From Aldehydirespirator sp965116665 (GTDB lineage Bacteria > Actinomycetota > Acidimicrobiia > Acidimicrobiales > Aldehydirespiratoraceae): a stretch of 64,000 nt of DNA. The notes beneath the pieces are model-generated. The model was not told the origin of the DNA and did not search any database. It worked only from the letters and a program-made list of their open reading frames with translations. Positions 9,278-17,782 of the stretch are shown piece by piece (within the stretch, counting starts at the first letter, position 1; each line of letters begins with the position of its first letter). A program made the translations under genes and the position numbers. Location of the stretch: contig OZ220709.1 of assembly GCA_965116665.1 (NCBI GenBank), positions 2,046,001-2,110,000 of the forward strand, in the 5' to 3' direction.

Positions 9278-10066
9278 ATGAGCGGCCCCGGCCCATTGGA
9301 GCTCATCCGCCTGGAGCAGCCATCGCAGCGGCTGGCCGAGGTGGTGCTCGACCGACCGCCGGCCAACGCTCTGAGTCACCAGTTCATGGACGAGATGGGC
9401 GCGGTGACGGCGTGGCTCGAGCCGAGCGAGATCCAGCTCGTCGTACTGCGGAGCAGGGCCAGGATGTTCATGGCCGGCGCCGACCTGAACATGGTGAACG
9501 AGGGCTGGGACGATCAGGACGCGACCACCGAGAAGTGCCAGCAGATGATGAACCGCTGGGAACGGCTGCCCATGCTGACCCTGGCCGCCATCGGCGGCCA
9601 CGCGCTGGGGGCAGGCTGCGAGCTCGCGATGTCGTGCGACCTCCGGCTGATGGCCCGGGGCAGGGCCCGGATCGGTCTGCCGGAGTCGCTGCGGGGACTG
9701 ATCTCGGCCGCGGGCGGCACCCAGCGCATGAGCCGTCTGGTCGGACCGGCCCGCGCCCTCGACCTGTGCGTGCGGGGCCGCATGATCGGCGCGGACGAGG
9801 CCGAGAGGTACGGTCTCGTCAACGAGGCCGTCGACGAGACTCGGCTCGACGAGCGGACCGCGGAGCTGTGCGAGGAACTGCTGGGGTTGCCCCGGCTCAC
9901 CACCCAGGCCATCAAGCGATGCATCCTCGAGGGCCGTGACCTGCCTCTGGCCGAGGGCTTCGCGCTCGAGCGCCGCGAGCTGGCCGGATTGCGCGACACC
10001 CACGACACCCGGGAGGGTGTGCAGTCGTTCATCGAGAAGCGCTCCCCGAACTTCATCGGCAGATGA
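9278..10066 (+). CDS. Enoyl-CoA hydratase/isomerase family protein
   Basis: A 262-residue crotonase-fold protein. The oxyanion-hole segments are FMAGADLNMV and GGHALGAGCELAMSCD; the segment GLPESLRGLISAAGGTQRM follows. It would hydrate the enoyl-CoA made by the upstream dehydrogenases, though a ring-opening ketohydrolase (BadI-like) role is not excluded. A small hairpin (CCGCC-GAGA-GGCGG, 9256-9269) lies just before the start. The end overlaps the next start (ATGA). Confidence 0.9.
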   Translation: MSGPGPLELIRLEQPSQRLAEVVLDRPPANALSHQFMDEMGAVTAWLEPSEIQLVVLRSRARMFMAGADLNMVNEGWDDQDATTEKCQQMMNRWERLPMLTLAAIGGHALGAGCELAMSCDLRLMARGRARIGLPESLRGLISAAGGTQRMSRLVGPARALDLCVRGRMIGADEAERYGLVNEAVDETRLDERTAELCEELLGLPRLTTQAIKRCILEGRDLPLAEGFALERRELAGLRDTHDTREGVQSFIEKRSPNFIGR

Positions 10067-10608
10067 CCATGGGGCGACACGGAGGCTCCGTCCCGGAGGA
10101 GCTCAGGGACCGCTACGAGATCGAGCAGGTTCTCTACGACTTCGCCCGCTATTGCGATGATCTCGACTTCGCTGGGCTGGCCTCCCTGTTCCACGACGAA
10201 TGCCGGTGGGACTACGGTCCCGGCGCCGGGCCCGTCGTGGAAGGCCGTGAGCAGGTCGAGGCCTTCGTACGACGAGCCTTCTCCAGTTCGGCGACCGACG
10301 AGGATCCCGAGGGCGTGAAGGTGCGAATCCGCAAGACCAGCCACCACGTCAGCCAGGTGGCCATCAACTTCGAGGGACCCGACCTGGCCCACACCGAGAC
10401 CTTCGTGTTCACCTGGCACGAGATGTCCGACGGCTCCCCGGGCCTGCTCTGGGGCCGCTGGCACGATCAGCTGCGCCGGACCGAGCACGGGTGGAAGATC
10501 TCGGAGCGGCGCATGGTCCTGTCGGCGGTTGACAACTACTACGGCATCGGCCACTCCGCCTGGGGGGAGGACTTCAAGCCCTTCCGCCGCCAGACTCCCT
10601 TCCAATGA
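10063..10608 (+). CDS. SnoaL-like / NTF2-fold protein
   Basis: A 181-residue protein of the SnoaL-like polyketide-cyclase/ring-hydroxylating-dioxygenase-beta fold. It begins with the helix pattern IEQVLYDFARYCDDLDFAGLASLFHDECRW split over residues 18-50, then VVEGREQVEAFVRR and the strands THHxS-like SHHVSQVAINFEG and LRRTEHGWKISERRM. Members are small enzymes or accessory proteins that act on hydrophobic rings. It overlaps both neighbours by 4 bp and so belongs to the same catabolic unit. Confidence 0.82.
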   Translation: MTMGRHGGSVPEELRDRYEIEQVLYDFARYCDDLDFAGLASLFHDECRWDYGPGAGPVVEGREQVEAFVRRAFSSSATDEDPEGVKVRIRKTSHHVSQVAINFEGPDLAHTETFVFTWHEMSDGSPGLLWGRWHDQLRRTEHGWKISERRMVLSAVDNYYGIGHSAWGEDFKPFRRQTPFQ

Positions 10609-11366
10609 GTGTGAGAGGCCCCAGGGGCCTCGCGCTGGTGTCGGGGGGCAGCGGCGACATCGGCGCCGCCATCTGCCGGGCCCTGCACGCCGACGGCTGG
10701 GGTCTGGCGATCGGCTACGTCTCCAGGCAGCGGGCCGAGTCGCTGGCGGCCGAACTGGCGGCCCAGGGCCCGCCGGCTCGGGCAGTGCCACTGGACCTGA
10801 CCGACCGGCCCGGGATCCGCTCCAGTATCGAGGCACTCTTGGACGCGGAGGGTCGAGTCGACACGCTGGTGCTCAACGCGGGATGGAACCAGGCCCGATC
10901 CTTCCTCGACACCGGCGAGCAGCAATGGCGCACGACCCTCGCGGTGAACCTGGTCGGGCCGATGCTGGCCGTCCAGCTGTGCCTGCCGTCCATGGTTCGC
11001 GCCGGCGCCGGAGCCATCGTGGCCGTCACCTCGGAGGCGGCCCGGGTGGGCGACGCCGGCAATGCGGTGTACTCCGCGGCCAAGGCCGGCCTGACATCGT
11101 TCCTGCGCACCATCGTCCGGGAGCATGGCCGGGACGGCGTTCGGGCCAACGCGGTCGCGCCCGGGCCGATCGACACCAGCCTGCTGCGCCACGCGTTCGA
11201 GGACCCCGAGACTGCGGACGAGGCCATAGCCAAGCTCACCCGGCTGGTACCGCTACGCAGGCTGGGACGGCCCGCTGAGGTCGCGGCCGCGGTGCGCTAC
11301 CTGGTGAGCGAGGGCGCCCACGTGAACGGCCAGCAGATCGGCGTGGGCGGCGGCGTGGTCATGTAG
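10605..11366 (+). CDS. SDR-family oxidoreductase
   Basis: A 253-residue classical SDR with SGGSGDIGAA (cofactor loop), LVLNAGWN, TSEAARVGDAG and the catalytic YSAAK. The ending VNGQQIGVGGGVVM is typical for 3-oxoacyl reductase-like enzymes. It is the last plus-strand gene of the first operon (4-bp overlap with the previous gene) and a GC-rich hairpin follows. With the SDR at 6474 the operon has two alcohol/ketone steps. Confidence 0.88.
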   Translation: MSVRGPRGLALVSGGSGDIGAAICRALHADGWGLAIGYVSRQRAESLAAELAAQGPPARAVPLDLTDRPGIRSSIEALLDAEGRVDTLVLNAGWNQARSFLDTGEQQWRTTLAVNLVGPMLAVQLCLPSMVRAGAGAIVAVTSEAARVGDAGNAVYSAAKAGLTSFLRTIVREHGRDGVRANAVAPGPIDTSLLRHAFEDPETADEAIAKLTRLVPLRRLGRPAEVAAAVRYLVSEGAHVNGQQIGVGGGVVM

Positions 11367-11385
11367 GGGCGCTCGGGCCACGGCC

Positions 11386-11402
11386 CCGCCCGTATGGGGC
11401 GG
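11386..11402 (+). terminator. GC hairpin between convergent genes
   Basis: CCGCCC, a 5-nt loop GTATG, then GGGCGG sits between the end of the plus-strand SDR (11366) and the end of the minus-strand amidohydrolase (11413). No long U-tract follows, so it is a plausible but weak bidirectional terminator. Confidence 0.45.
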
Positions 11403-11412
11403 ATTCGCTCGC

Positions 11413-12324
11413 CTATTCGCTCGGCCTCTCCGGCGCGAGGGCGAAGGCCCGCCGCGCGTTCTCGGCCAGGAACTTGGGCCACACGTGATCACGCAGCGGC
11501 AGCTCGCTGACCTCCCGGAAGATCCGCTCATAGGCGAGCATGGGCCAGTAGCCCGCGAAGATCACCTTGTCGGAGCCCCTCCGGTTGGCATGGTCGATCA
11601 CCGCCTTCGGGTAGTACTTGGGCGCGAAGCCGCTCGTCGCGAAGTACACGTTGGGCCAGGTCTGCATCATCTTGACGCAGGTGTCGGTCCAGGGTTCGCC
11701 GCCGTGCTTGAACACCACCCGGAGGTCGGGAAAGAACCAGCACACCTCGTCGAGGTGGATCGGGTTCTGAGTCCACGCCGGCACCCGGGGACCGGGGAAG
11801 CCGACGTTGATCATCACCGCCAGGTCGCACTCGATGCACTTGGAGTAGATCGGGAAGTACTCGCGGGAGTTGGGCGCGATGTGCGGGTACAGCATGTGGG
11901 GCACGATCATCACGCTGCGCAGGATCGGGTAGCGCCGGGCCAGGTCGTCTATACGGCGCACTGCAGTCATCCCGTCGTGGGGATCGACCCGCAGCGACAC
12001 GAAAACCCTGGCCGCATGCTCGCTCAGACGGTCGAGCACTTCGTCGTCGGTGCCGAAGTTGAGCGGAACCTGGGCGCGGGCGATGCCCCAGGAGTCCAGG
12101 TTGGCCAGCCACAGGCCGAGGTCGCCCATGACACGGTCCCGCTCGGCCCGGTCGGCGTCCTTGGTGAAGAGGTGCCCGACGATGTCGGTGGAGGGCCAGG
12201 CCGCGAGGCTGTCGGGGTCCCGCAGCGCGGCCCGAGGCATGGGCACCTCGATCCCATCGCGGTCGATGGTGAGCTGGCTGAAGGCGTCGATGATCGGGAC
12301 CGGGGACTCCGCGGGCAATTCCAT
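11413..12324 (-). CDS. Amidohydrolase_2-family protein, variant N-terminus
   Basis: A 303-residue amidohydrolase_2-type TIM-barrel protein. The N-terminus reads PVPIIDAFSQL, so the metal-binding His pair is missing. FPIYSKCIE, INVGFPGPRVP, VVFKHGGEPW and AENARRAFAL align with the gene at 8302, and the two are probably paralogous subtypes. The ATG at 12324 lies 7 nt after a CATAAT box, which indicates a leaderless message. It diverges from an MFS transporter. Confidence 0.83.
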   Translation of the reverse strand: MELPAESPVPIIDAFSQLTIDRDGIEVPMPRAALRDPDSLAAWPSTDIVGHLFTKDADRAERDRVMGDLGLWLANLDSWGIARAQVPLNFGTDDEVLDRLSEHAARVFVSLRVDPHDGMTAVRRIDDLARRYPILRSVMIVPHMLYPHIAPNSREYFPIYSKCIECDLAVMINVGFPGPRVPAWTQNPIHLDEVCWFFPDLRVVFKHGGEPWTDTCVKMMQTWPNVYFATSGFAPKYYPKAVIDHANRRGSDKVIFAGYWPMLAYERIFREVSELPLRDHVWPKFLAENARRAFALAPERPSE

Positions 12325-12331
12325 GGCTACG

Positions 12332-12337
12332 ATTATG
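12332..12337 (-). promoter_or_regulatory. -10 box CATAAT of a leaderless promoter
   Basis: On the minus strand CATAAT is followed by 7 nt and then the ATG at 12324, so the transcript would start at or next to the start codon. The 139-bp divergent interval 12325-12463 holds no other clear element. Confidence 0.55.
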
Positions 12338-12463
12338 CTGGATCGGCTGGCAGGCCCGCGTGCGGGGCTCAGCCGAGCGAGTCTGAGGGATGGGCGGCGT
12401 CTGAGCCGAGAAGCGAGCGACGGGGAACTTCAGGCGGTGCGCAGCACCACCCGGTTCCTCGCG

Positions 12464-13672
12464 ATGCGCACCACCTTCCGGTCCTTGGCGGTACGCGACT
12501 TCCGCATCTTCGTGACCGGCCACACCGTCAGCCAGATGGGCACATGGATGCAGCGTCTGGCCGTGATCTGGGCCGTGTTCGAGATCACCGACAGCGGCAC
12601 CGCGGTGGGGGTGGCCAGCGCCTGCGTGTTCGGCCCGGCGATCGTTCTGAGCCCGCTGGCGGGCCTGGTCGCCGACCGGCGCGAGAGCCGCAGCCTGCTG
12701 GTGACGACCAAGGTCGGCCTGGTCGTCTCGGCGATGACGCTGGCGGCGGTGGCCTTCACCGACCCGTCCACTCCGGTGCCCTATCTGTTGGCCGCGTTGT
12801 TGTTCGGCGTGGTGGAGACCTTCGACATCCCGGTACGGATGATCTTCGTCGGGGCACTCGTGGACCGCGAAGACCTCTCCAACGCGATCGGGTTGAACGC
12901 CGCGGCCATGAACGGCTCCCGCATCGTCGGTCCCGCGCTGGGAGGTGCCCTCATTGCGGGCGCAGGCGTCGAGTGGTGCTTCGCAGTCAACATCGGGCTG
13001 GCCGCGATCGTGCTGGTGTCGATGCTCACCATCCGGACCCGGTCGCAGCCCGACACCGCGCCGGTGCCGGACCGCCGGATGCTGCTGGGGTTCGGCATCG
13101 CCTGGCGCGAGCCGACGCTGAGGACCAGCCTGCTCGCCTACACCGTGGTGGGCGTGTTCGCCATCGTCTTCCCGGTGACCCTGCCGCTGTTCGCAGAGCG
13201 GTCGCTGGGAGGGGGCCCGGAGACATTCACGCTGCTGTTCGCGGCTTTGAGCCTCGGCGCGATCGCGGGCGGGCTGGTGGTGGCCCGCCGAGCCATGCCG
13301 GGCCTCGGTTTCCTGGGCGTCTCCTCGCTCGCCACCGCGCTCACCATGGCCGCGCTGGGCGCGTCCGGAAGCGTGGTTGTAGCAGTCCTGGCCGCGGTGA
13401 CGGTGGGCGCGGCGACCATGGCCTTCATGGGCGGGGTCGTCACGGTTGTGCAGTTGAACGCTCCCGCCGCGACCCGAGGGCGGGTGCTGGCGCTCGTGTC
13501 GATGGTCGGCATCGGATCGAGAGCAGTGGGCGGACCGATACTCGGCGTGATCATCGACGCGGTCAACGCACGGGCCTCCATCTACCTGGGCGCGGCCGTC
13601 TCGGGCATAGTCGGCGCCTGGATGCTGCTGTCGGAGCGGCGGGCAGCGGCACGCCAACCGGCCGGGCCGTAG
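12464..13672 (+). CDS. MFS transporter (EntS/MFS_3-like exporter)
   Basis: A membrane transporter of about 402 residues with roughly 12 hydrophobic helices. The N-terminal FRSLAVRDFRIFVTGHTVSQMGTWMQ, given here as two joined motifs around residues 4-29, is the hallmark of the EntS-like group, and SPLAGLVADRRESR is the loop 2-3 motif. Members export siderophores, drugs or metabolites by proton antiport. I chose ATG 12464; an in-frame GTG at 12437 is the alternative. It diverges from the amidohydrolase at 11413. The substrate is unknown. Confidence 0.86.
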   Translation: MRTTFRSLAVRDFRIFVTGHTVSQMGTWMQRLAVIWAVFEITDSGTAVGVASACVFGPAIVLSPLAGLVADRRESRSLLVTTKVGLVVSAMTLAAVAFTDPSTPVPYLLAALLFGVVETFDIPVRMIFVGALVDREDLSNAIGLNAAAMNGSRIVGPALGGALIAGAGVEWCFAVNIGLAAIVLVSMLTIRTRSQPDTAPVPDRRMLLGFGIAWREPTLRTSLLAYTVVGVFAIVFPVTLPLFAERSLGGGPETFTLLFAALSLGAIAGGLVVARRAMPGLGFLGVSSLATALTMAALGASGSVVVAVLAAVTVGAATMAFMGGVVTVVQLNAPAATRGRVLALVSMVGIGSRAVGGPILGVIIDAVNARASIYLGAAVSGIVGAWMLLSERRAAARQPAGP

Positions 13673-13717
13673 GCCGGGAGACCGGTGCGGCGTCTGGGGC
13701 CAATCCCGACGATCGGT

Positions 13718-13723
13718 TATCAT
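13718..13723 (+). promoter_or_regulatory. Likely -10 box TATCAT
   Basis: TATCAT lies 26 nt before the GTG start at 13750, in the 77-bp gap after the MFS gene, with a strong ribosome binding site (GGAGG, 13738-13742) between. No convincing -35 box is seen. Confidence 0.4.
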
Positions 13724-13749
13724 CAATTCGTCGCTACGGAGGTGAGCCT

Positions 13750-14973
13750 GTGACCATGACTCGCAGCACGGTGACGCTGCTGCCCGACCCCGAGCGTCGC
13801 CAGAGGCACTACACGATCATCTCAGTCGACGACCACCTGTGCGAGCCGGCCCACATGTTCGAGGGGCGGCTTCCCCGGCGCTTCGCCGGCAGGACCCCCC
13901 GGGTGGTGGAGACCGGCGACGGCGGCGAGGCGTGGCTGTTCGAGGACACGCTCATGCCCCAGGTCGGCTTCAATGCCGCCGCGGGCCGGCCACCGGCGGA
14001 GGTCGTCAGCCGCGACCCGATCCGGTTCTCGGAGATGCGTCGATCGGCCTACGACATCGACGCCCGGATCGCCGACATGGACCTCGACGGCGTGTACGCG
14101 TCGCTGTGCTTCCCGTCATTCCTGGCCGGGTTCGGCGGAGTGAGGCTCCAGACCACTTCGGCCGACGCCGACTTCTCGCTGGCGCTGGTGAGAGCATGGA
14201 ACGACTGGATGATCGAGGAGTGGGCCGGCTCGTATCCCGAGCGGATGATCCCGATGCAGCTGGCATGGCTCCATGACCCCGACCTCGCCGCGGCCGAGAT
14301 CCGGCTCAACGCGGCCCGAGGATTCCGGGCCGTCACCTTCCCCGAATCGCCTCACCAGGCCGGCTTCCCGTCGCTCCACTCCGGCTACTGGGACCCGTTT
14401 GTGGCCGCCTGCGCGGAGACGGGCACCGTGATCAACGTCCACACCGGATCGGCGGGCAAGCTCCCCGAGTCGGCCCCTGACGCCCCCGGCGACGTGACCT
14501 CAGCCCTGTTCGGCGCGGGCTACGCGCTCACCACCACCGTCGACTGGTTGTTCTCGCGCTACGCCATGAAGCATCCCGAGCTCAAGATCTCGATATCGGA
14601 GGGCGGAATCGGCTGGGTGCCATCCCTGCTCGACCGGCTCGAGCACCACTACCGCAAGCAGGGCGACCGCCGGGGCACCTGGACCGGCTCCAAGCTGACC
14701 GCGGCCGAGCTGTTGCAGCGGAACTTCTGGTTCTGCCTGGTGGACGAGCCCTCCGCGATGGTCCAGCTCGAACGGATCGGGGTGGAGAACATCCTCTTCG
14801 AGACCGACTTCCCCCACAACGACTCAAGCTGGCCCGACACCCAGGAACTACTCAGAAAGCACATGGCCGGTCAGGAGGAACGCACCGTGCGCCGGATCAG
14901 CTGGCACAACGCCTCGGAGCTGTTCGGCCACCCGGTGCCGCTTGCGGTTCAGCTCGACCCGGACGCCTACTGA
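13750..14973 (+). CDS. Amidohydrolase_2-family metal-dependent hydrolase
   Basis: A 407-residue amidohydrolase_2 protein with an intact metal motif: SVDDHLCEPAHMF near residue 24, then NVHTGS, ISEGGIGWVPSLLDRLEHHY and the C-terminal Asp region LFETDFPHNDSSWP. Proteins of this type are common in actinobacteria that degrade complex organics and act as hydrolases or decarboxylases. The GTG at 13750 is favoured because GGAGG ends 7 nt upstream; ATG 13756 is the alternative. It is convergent with the broken ligase gene. Confidence 0.88.
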   Translation: MTMTRSTVTLLPDPERRQRHYTIISVDDHLCEPAHMFEGRLPRRFAGRTPRVVETGDGGEAWLFEDTLMPQVGFNAAAGRPPAEVVSRDPIRFSEMRRSAYDIDARIADMDLDGVYASLCFPSFLAGFGGVRLQTTSADADFSLALVRAWNDWMIEEWAGSYPERMIPMQLAWLHDPDLAAAEIRLNAARGFRAVTFPESPHQAGFPSLHSGYWDPFVAACAETGTVINVHTGSAGKLPESAPDAPGDVTSALFGAGYALTTTVDWLFSRYAMKHPELKISISEGGIGWVPSLLDRLEHHYRKQGDRRGTWTGSKLTAAELLQRNFWFCLVDEPSAMVQLERIGVENILFETDFPHNDSSWPDTQELLRKHMAGQEERTVRRISWHNASELFGHPVPLAVQLDPDAY

Positions 14974-14993
14974 CCGCGCCGACCCGCCCCTCA

Positions 14994-16615
14994 TCAGCTG
15001 CCGAGCTTCCCCTCGATGAGGGCTCGTAACCGGAACTTCTCCACCTTGCCGGTCGCGGTACGGGGAAGCTGGTCGATCAGCTCCAGGCGCTCGGGCAGTT
15101 TCTGCACGGCGACGCCCTGGGCCCGGACGTGCTCGACCACCGACTCGAAGGTGGGCGCCGGTCCCGGCGCGGCCACCACGAAGGCGCACGCCCGCTCGCC
15201 CAGTCGCTCATCGGGCATGCCGATCACCGCCACGTCGGCGACTTGCGGGTGCTCGACCAGAATGTCCTCGATCTCGCGGGGCGCGATCTTCACGCCGCCC
15301 CGGTTGACCAGCTCCTTCTTGCGTCCGGTCACCCTCACGTAGCCGTCGGCGTCCATGCGCCCGAGATCGCCTGAGCGGAAGTGCCCGCTGGGGGCGAACA
15401 CTTCGTCGGTGCGCTCGGGATCCTGCCAGTACTCGAGCATCACCATCGGACCCCAGCTGCAGATCTCACCCTCCTGGCCGCGGTCCAGCTCGTTGCCGTC
15501 GTCGTCGAGGATCCGCACATCGTTGCAGGGCACCGCGCAGCCGTCGCTCGATGCGACCCGTTCCACGGGATCGATGAGCTTGACCATCGTCTCGACCCCG
15601 CACTCGCTCTGGCCGAAGATCGACAGCATCTTGCAGTCCAGGGTCTCCTCGGCCCGGTGCACCACCGCAGCCGGTATGGGCGCGCCACCGCAGCCGAACA
15701 CCCGGAACCGGCCGATGTTGTAATCGCCGGACTCGGAGGCGTCGGCCATCATCGTGGCGAAGGGCGTGGCCCCCATGGTGTGGGTGCAGCCGTAGCGCGA
15801 CACCAGCTCCAGGGCCCGGCGGGCGTCCCACGCATCCTGCAGGACCGTCCCGAATCCCCCGAGGCACGGGGAGATGACCCCGGCGTTGAGGCCGGTGTTG
15901 TGCATGACCGGCGAGGGCATGAAGCAGCGGTCTCCAACCACGAGCTCCATCTCGCGGTTCAGCACCCGGGCCGTGGCCGCGTGGCTGTTGAAGCTGTGCA
16001 GCGCTCCCTTGGGCAGTGCGGTCGTGCCCGAGGTGAAGATGACTATCTGGTCGTCGTCGGCCTGCGGGAGAGGCCCGTCATAGGGTTTGCCGGCTGAGAT
16101 CAGCTCATCCAGGCTGGCCGCCCCGCGGGGCGACTCACCCAGGACCACCACCCGCTCGAGCGATCCGCACGCGGCCGACAGCTCCATTCCCATGGCGGCG
16201 TGGTCGAAGCCCCGATGCTCGTCAACCGTGATGAAGCACTCCGCGGCGGTGCGGTCGATGGCGTCTCTCATCTCGCTGCGGCGGTAGATCATCATCCGCG
16301 GGACGATCACACAACCCAACCGGCACAGCGCGTAGTAGGTGACGACCGCCTCCACGACGTTGGGCAACTGGACCGCGACAACCGACTCATCGCTGAGGCC
16401 GGCATCGGCCAGCGAGCCGGCCAGCGACCACGCCATGTCCTCAGCTCGGCGAACGTCAGCTCCCTCGACTCGTCGGCCACCCCGATCTCGCCGGGCTGCT
16501 GCCGGGCGTTGCGCTCCACGTAGTGGGCGAGGGTGTGCTCGGCCCAGAGCCCGTCGGCCCGCCACGCCTCGGCCTGCTCGCGGGTGAATCTCGGGTGCAG
16601 TCCCCGCCGCTTCAT
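14994..16615 (-). pseudogene. AMP-forming acyl-CoA ligase with a single-base frameshift
   Basis: A class I adenylate-forming ligase, similar in type to cyclohexanecarboxylate-CoA or long-chain-fatty-acid ligases. Translation from the ATG at 16615 (well placed after GGAGGAACCC) gives MKRRGLHPRFTREQAEAW and continues to LTFAEL. The rest (EDMAWSLAG onward) is in another frame from about 16443. Restoring one G (CTGAG to CTGGAG) gives a continuous protein of about 540 residues. The remainder is intact: VIFTSGTTALPKGAL, FGQSECGVET, RSGDLGRMDADGYV and the C-terminal Lys in PRTATGKVEKF. It is either a young pseudogene or an assembly error. Confidence 0.85.
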
Positions 16616-16677
16616 GGGTTCCTCCAAAGAGTCGGGAGACGGACTGGCCAGCAACTCATGATCATGGCACGAGGCCC

Positions 16678-17706
16678 TCAGGCGAGAGCATCGGCGAAGG
16701 CTTCCAGGAACTTCTCCGGCTCGCGGTCGACGGCGGGCACCAGCACCCGGCTGACGCCGAGCGCGACCAGATCGTCGAAACGCTCGCGGACGTGCTCGGG
16801 GGTGCCCGCCATGGCGAAGCGCTCCGCGAGATACGCGGTGATGCCGAGTTCGTCCACGAGTCGTGCGTTGGCTCCGTCCCATTTGACGTGCTCACTCTGG
16901 TCATAGCGGCGCTGCAGCTCCCGCACCGCATCGACGAGGGACTGGGGCACGGTGGCCAGTTGAGCCGCCGAGCGGAGCCCGTGGGATCCGGCGCTGGCCA
17001 GGTTGGCCTTGATCGGGACGTAGGCGTCCTCGGCCGTCGAGCCGATCGACGCCCGGGTCATCACCCAGAAGTCGACCTCTCCGGGATCGCGTCCCGCGGC
17101 GGAGGCGCCGTCAGCCACGGCCGCGAGGGCGGACTCGATCACCGTCGGCGACACCCCACCCGCGAAGAGCACGCCATCGGCGACCTCTCCCGCGATCCGG
17201 GCCGTGACGAGTCCGTAGGCGGCCAGGTACACGGACACCGGCCGCTCGGGGCTGAACGTGAGGGAGCGGCCCTCCCATTCACTGGGCTCGCCGGCGAGAA
17301 GGCTGCGGATGGTCGCGGTCGCACGACGCAGCTCGGGCCGCCTGGGGACGTTCAAGCCCAGCGAGAACAGAGGCCCGCCTCCCGCGCCGAGACCGAGCAC
17401 CGAGCGTCCGCCCGACAGCGCGTCGAGTGAGGCGGCCGCCGAGGCCACCACCCCCGGATGGCGGGAGACCGGATTCGTGACCATGGGTCCGAGCCGGATC
17501 CGGCTGGTGGCGTCGGCCACGACGGCCAGGCACACGTTCACGTCCCGGTAGTGCATGGGAACGTCGCCCACCCCCACCAGGTCGAAGCCGAGTTCCTCAG
17601 CCAGGCGAGCCCGGTCGCGGAGCACTCCGAAGTCCTGGCCGCCCAGCAGGATGGCTCCGGCCCGGCCGATGCGCTCCTGCGAGGGGCCAGCCACGTCCAT
17701 GATCAT
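16678..17706 (-). CDS. LLM-class F420-dependent oxidoreductase
   Basis: A luciferase-fold oxidoreductase of about 342 residues. After a short N-terminus come GRAGAILLGGQDF (strand 1), LAEELGFDLVGVGDV, LGPMVTNPVSRHP and VLGLGAGGGPLFSLG, all usual for the actinobacterial F420-type family. In-frame ATGs at 17739 and 17772 would lengthen it; I prefer 17706 because strand 1 follows soon after. It lies 62 bp upstream of the frameshifted ligase on the same strand and diverges from an MFS gene. Confidence 0.85.
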   Translation of the reverse strand: MIMDVAGPSQERIGRAGAILLGGQDFGVLRDRARLAEELGFDLVGVGDVPMHYRDVNVCLAVVADATSRIRLGPMVTNPVSRHPGVVASAAASLDALSGGRSVLGLGAGGGPLFSLGLNVPRRPELRRATATIRSLLAGEPSEWEGRSLTFSPERPVSVYLAAYGLVTARIAGEVADGVLFAGGVSPTVIESALAAVADGASAAGRDPGEVDFWVMTRASIGSTAEDAYVPIKANLASAGSHGLRSAAQLATVPQSLVDAVRELQRRYDQSEHVKWDGANARLVDELGITAYLAERFAMAGTPEHVRERFDDLVALGVSRVLVPAVDREPEKFLEAFADALA

Positions 17707-17724
17707 AGTTTCGGTGGAGTCGGC

Positions 17725-17730
17725 TAGCTT
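17725..17730 (+). promoter_or_regulatory. -10 box TAGCTT of a leaderless small ORF
   Basis: TAGCTT is followed by 7 nt and then ATG at 17738. This is the same spacing as the other leaderless starts in the window. Confidence 0.45.
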
Positions 17731-17737
17731 CGCCGCC

Positions 17738-17782
17738 ATGATGCAGGCGCCACGCTGCGACCGGGCGCCCACGGTCGGTTGA
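17738..17782 (+). CDS. Leaderless 14-codon leader ORF coupled to the MFS gene
   Basis: ATG ATG opens a 14-residue reading frame, MMQAPRCDRAPTVG, that stops at 17782. Its TGA overlaps the TTG start of the MFS transporter (TTGA), so ribosomes finishing the leader could restart on the transporter. The transporter has no Shine-Dalgarno sequence of its own, which supports coupling. The peptide may have no function beyond translation. No database support is claimed. Confidence 0.45.
   Translation: MMQAPRCDRAPTVG

Noticed and set aside
11528..13726. 732-codon minus-strand frame opposite the MFS transporter
   Set aside because: It is a shadow of the MFS gene on the plus strand and, in its last part, an out-of-frame reading of the amidohydrolase gene.
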